In this document: positions 52,328-62,763 of the stretch, piece after piece
Layout: each line of letters starts with the position of its first letter
Numbering within the stretch: the stretch's first letter is position 1
DNA from: Lacimicrobium alkaliphilum
GTDB taxonomy: Bacteria > Pseudomonadota > Gammaproteobacteria > Enterobacterales > Alteromonadaceae
Assembly (NCBI RefSeq): GCF_002591895.1
Contig: NZ_NISX01000002.1
Span: forward strand, 248,001 to 312,000
Direction: 5' to 3'
Length of the DNA stretch: 64,000 nt
Notes under the pieces: generated by a model
The model's database searches: none
The model's input: only the letters and a program-made list of their open reading frames with translations
What the model was told of the DNA's origin: nothing
Made by a program: the position numbers and the translations under genes

Positions 52328-54919
52328 CTACAGGGTCTCTAACCAATGCTCCGCCGGTGCCGGGCGGCCAAAGTAATACCCCTGGAATGCCTGGCATTTG
52401 AGCGCTTTCAGGCGCTCTTCCTGTTCGAGGGTTTCCACTCCTTCGGCAATCACTTTCAGTTCAAGGCTCTTGCCCAGCGCAACAATGGTACTGACTATGG
52501 CCTCATCATTTGGATCAGACAGTAAGTCCCGAACAAAGGTCTGATCAATTTTAAGGCTGCTCAAAGGTAATCGCTTCAGATAACCCAATGACGCATAGCC
52601 GGTGCCAAAATCATCCAGTGAAAAACGGATCCCCATTCCCCTTAGCAGGTTCATTTTGTTAATGGTATTTTCCAGGTCATCGATCAACAAACTCTCAGTG
52701 ATTTCCAGTTCCAGATAGTGCGGGTCAATGCCGGTGTGAGCAATACAGGATTGTATATGCTCTACAAAATGTGGGTGATAAAACTGGCGGGCACTAATAT
52801 TAACCGCCAGAATCAGCTCCTTCATGGCTGCATGGTGTTGCCACCCCGCCAGCAACTGACAGGCTTTTTGCATCACCCATTCGCCGAGGGGAACAATCTG
52901 ACCGCTGGACTCAGCAACTGGAATAAAGTCAGCCGGAGAAACCCAGCCCATATCAGGGTCCTGCCAGCGTAACAACGCTTCCATGGCAAATACTTTATGG
53001 CCTTCATCAAACTGTGGCTGCAGATGTAATTGCAGGTTATCCCCTTCCAGCGCTCTGCGCAGCGCCGCCTCCATCTGACTTTGATGGTTCACTTTGGTCT
53101 GCATCACCGGATTATAAAAGCGCATGGTATTGCGCCCGGCGTCCTTAGCATCACACAGAGCCAGATCGGCTTCTTTTAGTAGTGTCTCCACACTGCCTTT
53201 GGCGTCAGAGAACATCACCACACCGACACTGGCTGAACCACTGAATGGCCCGCTGTTGAGTACATAAGGTTGCGACATTTTTTCCAGTAAAGTTCTGGCC
53301 TGAGAGGTAGCAAAATTGACTGCGTCATCCATATTCTTACCCAGCCCCTCAAGGACCAGTAAAAATTCATCAGCACTCAATCTTCCCAGTGTTTCTTTAC
53401 CATGCAACCCCTCCCCCAATCGCGCAGCAGCCTGGCGCAGTAACTGATCCCCGGCTGCATGCCCTTGTGTGTCATTGAGTGTCTTAAAGTTATCCAGGTC
53501 AATCAGTAATATCGCGCCTTCACTACCACTGGTCTTTGCATGCATCAGCGCCTTATGCAGCCTGTCCAGCAGCAAGCGGCGGTTGGGTAATTCGGTAAGG
53601 GGGTCGAAATAGGCCAGCTGGTGTAGTTTCTGCTGCGTCTGACGGTATTCACTGATATCTGTAGCAATGCCACAAAGTGCATAAATGTTGCCACGGGTAT
53701 CTCTGAGTGGCAGTTTAACCGAAGTACTGGTTATTTCAGTTCCGCCCCCCGTTAGCAGGGTGGACTCTTCGTTGGTGATCCGCTCCCCGGTCTCAAGCAC
53801 GCGGATGTCGGCTTCTGCCAGCACAGCGCAGGTGTGTGGATCAAAAAAACTCTCATCGGTAGAGCCTATAATCTGCTCCTCGGAGTAACCTAATAAGTCA
53901 CACACTTTCTGATTAACGTACCGATAGCGCCGCTCTTTATCTTTGATAAAGATAAACGCATCAACACTGTTCAGAATCGTGGTTAATCTGGTCTCAGTGG
54001 CGCGCAGATGTGCACCAATGCGGGAAACCCTGCGTCGGAGCAACTGGCTGATTACAAGTGCCAATAACAGTCCCGAAACCAACGCCGCCACAAGCCACCA
54101 GACATAAGCAGGTATACTTCTGGCCTGCTGTATACTCCACTTTTCCAGTATCAGGTAATAAGGCGAATCCGGGTCCCGCTTCCAGTTTTGCAGATAACGA
54201 TCCAAAGTGGACAAGACCCCGCTGTGCCTGCCAGGTGGGGTGACATAGAACAGCTTATTCGGCAAAAACATTACGGGGGAGGAACTAAGATTGAGCTCAC
54301 TGGCTAATTTCTCACCGATATACTGATTTGACGCAACAACATCTGCACGGCCTTCACTAACCGCTCTGAAACTCTCTGCAATATTTTTCTGAGGCACCCA
54401 GGTAACCCGAAGCTCAAAATTGCTGACCAGATTTTCCAGATAACTTTGCTGCACGGAACCCTGTAATACGGCCAGTCGCTTATCCTGCAAATCAAGCAGA
54501 CTGGAAAGTTTCTGATTCTTCGTGCCATACAGCTGTGACCAGCTCATTAAGGCCGGAACCTGATGAAAGTCCATGGCGCTTTCTCGGGTCTCGGTCCAGG
54601 CCACATCAGGCAAAATGTCGATCTCGCCCTGCTCTATCCATCGCAGGCAAAGCTCCCAGTGACACTCCACCGTCTCTAGTTGCCAGCCTTCGCGCTTAGC
54701 AACTTCCGACAAAATATCCCCCTGAATACCGCTGATGTTCCCCTGCTCATCAGTCAATATTTTTGGTGGGTTGTTATAGACACCCACCTTTAGCGTCGTC
54801 TGCTCAGTCGCTAAAACCGGCCTGATTACTATCAGGCTCATTACCAACAACAAAAGCAACCTGCTAATTGTCTTGTTGCTCAGTTTCCTTTTCGCAGTTA
54901 GGTTTCGCTCGCCATTCAT
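52328..54919 (-). CDS. Solute-binding-sensor PAS-GGDEF-EAL protein (probable PDE)
   Basis: An 863-residue membrane protein. A signal/anchor segment (about 17-37) leads to a periplasmic SBP_bac_3 domain (about 42-265: LKVGVYNNPPKILTDEQGNISGIQGDIL and DILPDVAWTETRESAMDFH), then a membrane helix (about 275-297) and a PAS domain (about 310-430). The GGDEF signature reads RLSADEFLL, degenerate, so cyclase activity is doubtful. The EAL domain keeps MEALLRW, VNISARQF, EITESLL, DDFGTGYASLG, KIDQTFV, AEGVET and FQGYYFGRP. I infer that binding of an amino-acid-like ligand controls c-di-GMP hydrolysis. Confidence 0.92.
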   Translation of the reverse strand: MNGERNLTAKRKLSNKTISRLLLLLVMSLIVIRPVLATEQTTLKVGVYNNPPKILTDEQGNISGIQGDILSEVAKREGWQLETVECHWELCLRWIEQGEIDILPDVAWTETRESAMDFHQVPALMSWSQLYGTKNQKLSSLLDLQDKRLAVLQGSVQQSYLENLVSNFELRVTWVPQKNIAESFRAVSEGRADVVASNQYIGEKLASELNLSSSPVMFLPNKLFYVTPPGRHSGVLSTLDRYLQNWKRDPDSPYYLILEKWSIQQARSIPAYVWWLVAALVSGLLLALVISQLLRRRVSRIGAHLRATETRLTTILNSVDAFIFIKDKERRYRYVNQKVCDLLGYSEEQIIGSTDESFFDPHTCAVLAEADIRVLETGERITNEESTLLTGGGTEITSTSVKLPLRDTRGNIYALCGIATDISEYRQTQQKLHQLAYFDPLTELPNRRLLLDRLHKALMHAKTSGSEGAILLIDLDNFKTLNDTQGHAAGDQLLRQAAARLGEGLHGKETLGRLSADEFLLVLEGLGKNMDDAVNFATSQARTLLEKMSQPYVLNSGPFSGSASVGVVMFSDAKGSVETLLKEADLALCDAKDAGRNTMRFYNPVMQTKVNHQSQMEAALRRALEGDNLQLHLQPQFDEGHKVFAMEALLRWQDPDMGWVSPADFIPVAESSGQIVPLGEWVMQKACQLLAGWQHHAAMKELILAVNISARQFYHPHFVEHIQSCIAHTGIDPHYLELEITESLLIDDLENTINKMNLLRGMGIRFSLDDFGTGYASLGYLKRLPLSSLKIDQTFVRDLLSDPNDEAIVSTIVALGKSLELKVIAEGVETLEQEERLKALKCQAFQGYYFGRPAPAEHWLETL

Positions 54920-55060
54920 CCGTGTAGCCTTAGTTTATTAGCCAGCAATACTGGTGAAAAAAACTCCGTATTTCAATAGATTTGTCAGCAAATCAGACAG
55001 GGTTTCAACTCTATAGAACTACCGTTCAGATTAATACATCTAACGCTTAATGCGATGGTT

Positions 55061-56173
55061 TTATGGCAAATGCTCCAGTGCCAGATAATCATGTGACTGC
55101 ATCTCTTTGAGACGACTTAAACAACGATTGAACTCGAAATTCAGACGCCCCTGAGAATAGAGCTTCTCCATTGCCACTTCGGCTGAGATAATCAGCTTTA
55201 CATTGCGCTCGTAGAACTCATCAACCATGGCAATAAAACGTCTGGCAATATCGTCATTTTGCTGGCCCATCTGCTTTACGTTGGCAACCAGAACAGAATG
55301 ATAACAGCGGCTTATTTCCATATAATCAGACTGACTCCGGGGTCCGTCGCAAAGTGCTTTAAAGTCAAACATCACCACCCCGTCTGCCTCACGCAGGCTG
55401 TTAATTTTTCGCCCTTCGATATCAATAGGCTGATTTTCACATCCCGGCTCCGGGGCTAACTGCTCAAAATAGCGGTATAGATTGATACTGGCATCGTCAT
55501 CCAACGGATAATGGTAAATTTCAGCCTGCTCCAGGGTGCGCAAGCGGTAATCTACACCACTGTCCACATTGACCACCTGAGTATGCTGCTTAATCAACTC
55601 AATAGCCGGTAAAAAACGGGATCTTTGCAAGCCGTTTTTATAGAGCTCATCGGGGGGAATATTCGAGGTAGCCACCAGTATCACCCCCTGCCCGAACAAC
55701 TCCTGCATCAACGTGCCTAAAATCATGGCATCGGTTATATCGGACACAAAAAACTCATCGAAGCACAGTATTCGCGTTTCTTTGGCCAACCGTCTGGCAA
55801 CCACTTTGAGTGGATCTGACTCGCCGCTAAAGGACTTCAGCTCCTGATGTACTCTGTGCATAAAACGGTGAAAGTGAATGCGCATTTTACGCTCAAAGGG
55901 CAGGCATTCATAAAACGTATCCACCAGATACGTCTTACCCCTGCCAACGCCGCCCCAGAAATACAGTCCACGAATGGGTTTCTGAGATTGTTTTCCAAAT
56001 AGTGCCTTAAGGCGGTTTTTAACACTCTTATCCGGCTGAATCGTTAACAATTCATCATATAGCGCCTGCAAATGCGTAACCGCTTTCTCCTGAGCTTTGT
56101 CATGAACAAAGTCTTCGCTGGCCAAATCCTGCTGATACTTCTGCCAAGGCGTCATCGCTTGCATAGTCTGCAT
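55061..56173 (-). CDS. zapE: Cell division ATPase ZapE
   Basis: A 370-residue AFG1-like AAA ATPase acting at the Z-ring (E. coli YhcM). Walker A is YFWGGVGRGKTYLVDTF; Walker B is RILCFDEFFVSDITDAM; the arginine-rich NGLQRSRFLPAIELI follows. A start at Met4 (MQAMTPWQKYQQDL) is equally possible. Divergent from zapG, as in E. coli. It is a single gene here. Confidence 0.93.
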   Translation of the reverse strand: MQTMQAMTPWQKYQQDLASEDFVHDKAQEKAVTHLQALYDELLTIQPDKSVKNRLKALFGKQSQKPIRGLYFWGGVGRGKTYLVDTFYECLPFERKMRIHFHRFMHRVHQELKSFSGESDPLKVVARRLAKETRILCFDEFFVSDITDAMILGTLMQELFGQGVILVATSNIPPDELYKNGLQRSRFLPAIELIKQHTQVVNVDSGVDYRLRTLEQAEIYHYPLDDDASINLYRYFEQLAPEPGCENQPIDIEGRKINSLREADGVVMFDFKALCDGPRSQSDYMEISRCYHSVLVANVKQMGQQNDDIARRFIAMVDEFYERNVKLIISAEVAMEKLYSQGRLNFEFNRCLSRLKEMQSHDYLALEHLP

Positions 56174-56496
56174 CTTGAATAAAAATAAACTGGCCGCATA
56201 GTTTGCTCAGCAGGTATGATTAAGTAAAGGGCTATCACGCTATTTTCAATAGTTGGCGCACGGAATCCGTCAGTTCAGGTATTATATGGCTACTCAGGCG
56301 GCCTCAAAATACCGGTTCGTGAACCACGGGCGTGTTTCAGTGCCAACTGGCGATACAAATCGTTAACCTGTTACGCCATGGTAACACAACGTGAAATGGC
56401 TCCCGTAAACAGGGCCAATAGTGCTTTTATCATCAGTGACACCTTAATTTCAGGGTGACATGGGTATAATGTATCAGTGACACATCAGGAGTGGTT
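56174..56496. other. zapE/zapG divergent region
   Basis: A 323-bp divergent gap. It contains the zapG promoter and direct repeats near 56432-56483 (see the next entry), but no gene or other structure that I can support. Confidence 0.5.
56432..56483 (+). promoter_or_regulatory. zapG promoter with flanking direct repeats
   Basis: TATAAT at 56465-56470. The 11-bp ATCAGTGACAC occurs at 56432-56442 and again at 56473-56483, on either side of the -10, with a partial third copy (TCAGGGTGACA) in the middle. No good -35 is seen, consistent with activator control. Inferred. Confidence 0.4.
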
Positions 56497-56961
56497 ATGG
56501 ATTGGATTATCGGAATTTTATTATTGCTTAGCGGGGCAGTTATTGGCTTTTTCATCAGCCTGTTTTTGTCTAAGCGTCAGGCAAACACCACCTCCGGCCC
56601 GCATCTTGAAAAAGAGATCAAGAGTATATTATCGGAACAGGGTCAGATTCATATCAATGAGTGCCGACAGGTGCTCGAAGCAATGGAAAAGCAGAGCGAG
56701 CTGCTGAAGCAGCAACTGGATCATTATGAGGATTTGTTGACAACACCCGAAGACGAAGAGGACTCACCACAACTGAGTTATTTCGGCGATCAGGCGTCGG
56801 TCTACCTGCGCAACAAGGGAAAAACACGTCAACAGAAGAATCAGACCGCAGATTATCAGCCCAGAGATTATCCCAGTGCCAGTTCCGGTCTGTTCAGTGG
56901 TAAACCCAGTGGCGCCTCTGAGCGCAAAAGTACCGTTGATGAGCAAAAAGTAACAAAATAA
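56497..56961 (+). CDS. zapG: Cell division/envelope protein ZapG (YhcB, DUF1043)
   Basis: A 154-residue protein with one N-terminal membrane helix (WIIGILLLLSGAVIGFFISLF), a cytoplasmic coiled coil (about 38-85) and a disordered C-terminus. YhcB/ZapG in E. coli links cell-wall synthesis and division. I choose the ATG at 56497 after GGAG, over GTG at 56491. Next to zapE and upstream of degQ as in E. coli. Length is slightly above E. coli YhcB. Confidence 0.85.
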   Translation: MDWIIGILLLLSGAVIGFFISLFLSKRQANTTSGPHLEKEIKSILSEQGQIHINECRQVLEAMEKQSELLKQQLDHYEDLLTTPEDEEDSPQLSYFGDQASVYLRNKGKTRQQKNQTADYQPRDYPSASSGLFSGKPSGASERKSTVDEQKVTK

Positions 56962-56980
56962 TTCATCACTGCTTTGCATT

Positions 56981-57009
56981 GAACTTTAGTTCGTTATTTT
57001 GAGTCTGTT
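56981..57009 (+). promoter_or_regulatory. Possible sigma-E promoter of degQ
   Basis: GAACTT (56981-56986), 17-bp spacer, TCTGTT (57004-57009). The sigma-E -35 is GAACTT; the -10 (TCTGA) fits only partly. Site is 34 bp before the degQ ATG. Confidence 0.35.
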
Positions 57010-57042
57010 AGACAGTCAGTTTGATTCGGAGTAATAGCAACA

Positions 57043-58416
57043 ATGAGAAAACCTTTTGTCACCATCGTTTTAGCCACCACAATGGCCATCTCCGCAACGT
57101 TGTCGCCAGCCAATGCAGCGTTGCCTTTTTTCAATACCGACAAGAATGAGATACCTTCACTGGCCCCCATGCTGGAAGACGTAAAACCCGCAGTGGTCAG
57201 TATTTCTGTAGCCGGCACTCAGGTATCCCGCCAGCGTGTACCGGAAATGTTCCGTTTCTTCTTTGGTCCCAACATGCCTGATGAGCAGGTTCAGGAACGA
57301 CCTTTTCGGGGTCTTGGTTCAGGTGTCATCATCGATGCTGAAAAAGGCTATGTGGTCACCAATAATCACGTCGTCAGTAAGGCTGATGAAATCACCATTA
57401 AGCTGATTGATGGTCGAGAACTCGAAGCGAAAAAGATTGGTTCAGACGAGCAGAGTGATATCGCCCTGCTACAGGTCGAGGCCGACAACCTCACCGCCGT
57501 TAAACTGGCCGACAGCGACGGACTCCGGGTAGGAGATTTTGCCGTAGCGATTGGTAATCCGTTTGGTCTCACGCAGACTGTTACCTCTGGTATTATCAGC
57601 GCTTTGGGGCGCAGTGACTTAAATATCATGGGCGGCGGCGGATATGAAGATTTTATTCAGACCGACGCCGCCATCAACCGTGGTAATTCAGGCGGGGCTC
57701 TGGTCAATCTCAGAGGCGAGCTGATTGGCATTAATACGGCGATATTCGGTCCAAATGGTGGCAACGTAGGAATCGGTTTTGCCATTCCGGTCAATATGAT
57801 GAAGAGCCTCACCAGTCAGCTGATTGAGTTTGGTGAAATTCGTCGTGGATTATTGGGGATCCTTGGCCAGGATCTGGACTCTGATCTGGCTAAAGCAATG
57901 GATCTGGACGTGAGTCAGGGCGCTTTTGTCAGAGAAGTTAATAAAGACTCGGCAGCACAGAAAGGGGGGATTGAGCCTGGCGATATTATTATCTCAGTGG
58001 ACGGCAAGAAAATTCGCAGCTTTACTGAGTTACGGGCCAAAATAGGTACACTCGGTGCTGGTACAGAAGTAGATTTGGGGCTTATCCGCAACGGCGAGAT
58101 CAGTAATGTCACCGTGGTACTGGACGATTTCATTCAACAGAATGTCACCGCCAGCCAGATTCATCCGTTCCTTGAAGGCTCTACCTTATCTGATGGTGAA
58201 ACCAAAGACGGCATTACTGGCGTTACGGTTACAGAGATTCAACCCCGCTCTCCGGCGGCAAGGCTGGGTCTGCAGGATGGCGATGTGATTGTTGGTGTTA
58301 ACCGCCAGCGCATCACTAATGTCAGCGAACTTCGCAGCTATCTGGACGACAATGAAGGCGTCATTGCCCTGAATGTCAAACGTGGTAGCAGCTCTTTGTA
58401 TCTGGTCATTCGTTAG
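57043..58416 (+). CDS. degQ: Periplasmic serine protease DegQ (HtrA family)
   Basis: A 457-residue envelope quality-control protease. The signal peptide ends SPANAA. Triad: His in VVTNNHVVSK, Asp in SDIALLQVEAD, Ser in GNSGGALVNL. Two PDZ domains follow (about 260-350 and 365-450). Size and two PDZ domains fit DegQ/DegP rather than DegS; the neighbouring degS and zapG make DegQ the natural name. A possible sigma-E promoter precedes it; ATG has GGAGTAATAGCA upstream. Confidence 0.93.
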   Translation: MRKPFVTIVLATTMAISATLSPANAALPFFNTDKNEIPSLAPMLEDVKPAVVSISVAGTQVSRQRVPEMFRFFFGPNMPDEQVQERPFRGLGSGVIIDAEKGYVVTNNHVVSKADEITIKLIDGRELEAKKIGSDEQSDIALLQVEADNLTAVKLADSDGLRVGDFAVAIGNPFGLTQTVTSGIISALGRSDLNIMGGGGYEDFIQTDAAINRGNSGGALVNLRGELIGINTAIFGPNGGNVGIGFAIPVNMMKSLTSQLIEFGEIRRGLLGILGQDLDSDLAKAMDLDVSQGAFVREVNKDSAAQKGGIEPGDIIISVDGKKIRSFTELRAKIGTLGAGTEVDLGLIRNGEISNVTVVLDDFIQQNVTASQIHPFLEGSTLSDGETKDGITGVTVTEIQPRSPAARLGLQDGDVIVGVNRQRITNVSELRSYLDDNEGVIALNVKRGSSSLYLVIR

Positions 58417-58562
58417 GCCACTCCTGTTCATCTGCGGGCCGTGTCTGGCCCGCAGAAACCAGTCGTTTGCAAAGCTCAGCAGGATATCTGATCACGTTGG
58501 TATTAAAACCGTGATGACAATGCTATTCTCTGGCCAATTTTTGAAAGATAACTCTGATAGCT

Positions 58563-59651
58563 GTGACTGATAACAACTGGGCTTCCTTTATTTTTAAATC
58601 CGTTCTGCTGGGGCTGATAGTGGCTGTAATTCTGCTGCTGACAGTACCAGAGTTGCGCAATGGCTCAGGACTTTCATTAAAAATGTTCGACTCCAGCGTC
58701 ACTCAGCGTGCTCCCATGAGTTTCAGTGATGCCATCGCCAATGCCGCACCTGCTGTAGTGAATATCTACAGCACAGGTTATGACAATCGCCCATTGCTCT
58801 ATCGACGCCAACCGGTGGAACGAACCAGCCTCGGTTCGGGTGTGATAATGACGGCCGGGGGACACATACTCACGTGTTATCATGTGATTAAAGACGCCGA
58901 ATATATCAATGTGATCCTGCAGGATGGCAGAGTACTGGATGCCCAACTGGTAGGCCAGGATCCACACACGGATCTTGCAGTACTTAAGGTCACTGAAGAG
59001 AACCTTCCCGTCATTCCTCAGACTGAAATTCCCGATACCCGGGTCGGAGACATCGTACTGGCCATAGGCAACCCCTATAACCTGGGACAAACCATTACCC
59101 AGGGTGTGGTCAGCGCAACCGGCCGCGCGGGCTTAAGTAACTATGTCAGCAGCGCGAACTACGCAGATTTTATCCAGATGGATGCGGTACTTAATAAAGG
59201 CAATTCAGGTGGCGCCCTGGTGGACAGCAATGGCACCATGGTGGGGATCAATAATGCCAATTTCAAAACCCTGGACAACAACCGACGTATAAAAGATGTA
59301 GCCGGAATTTTCTTTTCTGTGCCTTATGCCCTGGCTAAAAGGGTGATGGATGATATTGTCGCCCATGGCCGGGTTATTCGTGGCTATCTGGGGATCAGCG
59401 GCAGTGAGTTTATTGATCAACCCGGTATTCTGGTCACAGCCGTTGACCCAAAAGGCCCCGCTGCTGCAGCGGGAATAAGAGCCAACGATATCATCATGAA
59501 GATTGATGGCAATGCTATTGAAAGCGCCTTTAAAACGCTTGATTTAGTGGCCGAGACCCAACCGGGCTCAGAGCTTACCTTCGAATTACGGCGGGATGAA
59601 CAGGTTCTGAAGACGCAGGTAACCATTACTGAACTGGGAAGCAATGGTTAA
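58563..59651 (+). CDS. degS: Membrane-anchored serine protease DegS
   Basis: A 362-residue inner-membrane site-1 protease that cleaves RseA to release sigma-E. An N-terminal membrane helix (SVLLGLIVAVILLLTV) replaces a signal peptide. Triad: His in LTCYHVIKD, Asp in PHTDLAVLKV, Ser in NKGNSGGALVD. One PDZ domain (about 270-355: YLGISGSEF...). Start is GTG at 58563. It lies 146 bp downstream of degQ, on the same strand. Confidence 0.95.
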   Translation: MTDNNWASFIFKSVLLGLIVAVILLLTVPELRNGSGLSLKMFDSSVTQRAPMSFSDAIANAAPAVVNIYSTGYDNRPLLYRRQPVERTSLGSGVIMTAGGHILTCYHVIKDAEYINVILQDGRVLDAQLVGQDPHTDLAVLKVTEENLPVIPQTEIPDTRVGDIVLAIGNPYNLGQTITQGVVSATGRAGLSNYVSSANYADFIQMDAVLNKGNSGGALVDSNGTMVGINNANFKTLDNNRRIKDVAGIFFSVPYALAKRVMDDIVAHGRVIRGYLGISGSEFIDQPGILVTAVDPKGPAAAAGIRANDIIMKIDGNAIESAFKTLDLVAETQPGSELTFELRRDEQVLKTQVTITELGSNG

Positions 59652-59731
59652 CCTTGCGGATTACTCTGACGTATCAGGGCGTATTGATCTTTGGTGTATG
59701 GTCTTTACTTAAAACTTAATAACAACACAGC

Positions 59732-61251
<1,520 letters not shown>

Positions 61252-61280
61252 AGAACAACTTATAGCTTGCGGTGGGCCGC

Positions 61281-61577
61281 CTATTGTAACGGTAAAAGCT
61301 CCTGCACGTCGCTGATTTTTGCCAGCTTTAACAAGGTGTCAGGAACATGTTCAAGACGCAGACTAACAGATTTATTACGCGCCCGGGAGACCAGATCGAT
61401 TAGCCATGCCAGCCCGGCCATATCTGCCTGGGTGACGTCAGCCAGGCTAAGTTTCAATGAATCGTGTTGCCAGAGTTCTCTTTGACTCTCCAGCACCTGA
61501 GTCAGGTTATCGCGGGTAAAAGCACCGCAGAGGCTGAACGTGCCTTGTTCAGTACTTTTCAGTCGCAATGTGCTCAC
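61281..61577 (-). CDS. mlaB: Phospholipid transport STAS protein MlaB
   Basis: A 98-residue STAS-domain protein that binds and stabilises the ATPase MlaF. LSLADVTQADMAGLAWLIDLV corresponds to the STAS loop. E. coli MlaB has Asp-Thr-Gly-Gly there with a functionally important Thr; here it is Asp-Met-Ala-Gly, so Thr or Ser is missing. Start overlaps the mlaC stop (ATGA at 61574-61577). Confidence 0.88.
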   Translation of the reverse strand: MSTLRLKSTEQGTFSLCGAFTRDNLTQVLESQRELWQHDSLKLSLADVTQADMAGLAWLIDLVSRARNKSVSLRLEHVPDTLLKLAKISDVQELLPLQ

Positions 61578-62227
61578 GCTTCTGCCCCTTTGTTTTCATC
61601 TGGCAGGCGGATTGGCTGTTGGTTTTTTTCCTTCAGCAAAGCGATTACCGCATCAATGCCATCCTGACGAATAATCGATTCAAATTCGCTTTGCTTGCTC
61701 GACAACATGCTGATGCCCTCGGCAACCATATCAAAAGCACGCCACTCTTCAGTGCGACTGTTCTTGCGCACCTTAAACGAAATATTGATATCCGGCTTAC
61801 CCTGTTCCTTTACCACAGCCCTCACCGTAACCATTTTCTCATCGGCATAGTCGCGTCCGGGTTCAAAGACAACGTCCTGATCATCATACTGAGCCATTGC
61901 CAGCGCATAGGTGGTCACCAGGTAGCTTCTGAACTCCTGAATATACTCGGGTAACTTATCCTGAGGTACAGATTTGAAATGCCTGCCCAGCACCTTCAGT
62001 GCGGCGAACTTGTAATCAACATAAGGAAGCAGCTCCTCTTTCATGATGTCCCGTAAGATTTCAGGGTTTTTCTCTATGCCAGGGCGCTCGGCTTTGATCC
62101 TGTCAAAGGTTTTAGTCGCCACTTCGGACAGTAATTGATAGGGGCTTTCAGGTTCCTGTGCCTGTACACTGAAAGTCAGGCTGAGAGCTAACACCATCAC
62201 ACCTTGCATCAACCATTTTACGCTCAT
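61574..62227 (-). CDS. mlaC: Periplasmic phospholipid-binding protein MlaC
   Basis: A 217-residue periplasmic shuttle that carries phospholipids between the outer-membrane MlaA and inner-membrane MlaFEDB. I use the ATG at 62227 (MSVKWLMQGVMVLALSLTF, signal peptide ending VQA); an ATG at 62314 would precede it by 29 residues overlapping mlaD. ATKTFDRIKAERPGIEKNPEILRDIM, DYKFAALKVLGRHFK and DINISFKVRKNS are typical of the MlaC/Ttg2D family. Confidence 0.92.
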   Translation of the reverse strand: MSVKWLMQGVMVLALSLTFSVQAQEPESPYQLLSEVATKTFDRIKAERPGIEKNPEILRDIMKEELLPYVDYKFAALKVLGRHFKSVPQDKLPEYIQEFRSYLVTTYALAMAQYDDQDVVFEPGRDYADEKMVTVRAVVKEQGKPDINISFKVRKNSRTEEWRAFDMVAEGISMLSSKQSEFESIIRQDGIDAVIALLKEKNQQPIRLPDENKGAEA

Positions 62228-62285
62228 CGATTTACTCCATTTAAAATTAAACACTGGCAATCCTGCCATTAACCTGCATCCCGGC

Positions 62286-62753
62286 TTAATCTCTGTTAAA
62301 CAGGAACTGTCCAATCAAATCTTCCAGCACCAGTGCTGACTTGGTATCGGGGATGTAATCTCCGGGCTCCAGAGGTTCAACACCATCGATGGAAAAACCT
62401 GGCTGCAATCCCACATACTGCTCTCCTAACAGACCGGAGGTAAGGATAGAAACTGACGTCGTTTCCGGAAAACCTTTATATTCTGCAGAAATCTCCAGAG
62501 TCACGACCGGTGTATAATTTTCATTATCCAGGCTGATTTTACCTACTCTGCCAATGACGACACCGCCTAACTTGATAGGTGAGCGGACTTTAAGCCCGCC
62601 GATATTGTCAAATTTGGCCTTTAGCTCATAGGTTTCCCCATTACCCGTTATGCCCGCATTGGCCACTTTCAGGGCCAATATAAGCAGGGCTGCAACCGCC
62701 AGGGATACGAAAAGCCCCACCATTATTTCAGTTTTCCTTGAAGTCATCGTCAT
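62286..62753 (-). CDS. mlaD: Mce-domain phospholipid transporter subunit MlaD
   Basis: A 155-residue inner-membrane protein with one N-terminal helix (EIMVGLFVSLAVAALLILALKVA) and an Mce domain (AKFDNIGGLKVRSPIKLGGVVIGRVGKI) that forms a hexameric ring channel. LTSGLLGEQYVGLQPG is the pore-loop region. Length is a little shorter than E. coli MlaD (183). It lies 10 bp downstream of mlaE and 58 bp upstream of mlaC. Confidence 0.94.
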   Translation of the reverse strand: MTMTSRKTEIMVGLFVSLAVAALLILALKVANAGITGNGETYELKAKFDNIGGLKVRSPIKLGGVVIGRVGKISLDNENYTPVVTLEISAEYKGFPETTSVSILTSGLLGEQYVGLQPGFSIDGVEPLEPGDYIPDTKSALVLEDLIGQFLFNRD

Positions 62754-62763
62754 TCCTCTGTCA

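Noticed and set aside
58433-58456. Terminator after degQ (CTGCGGGCC/GGCCCGCAG)
   Set aside because: A stable hairpin but no T-tract; not called as a terminator.
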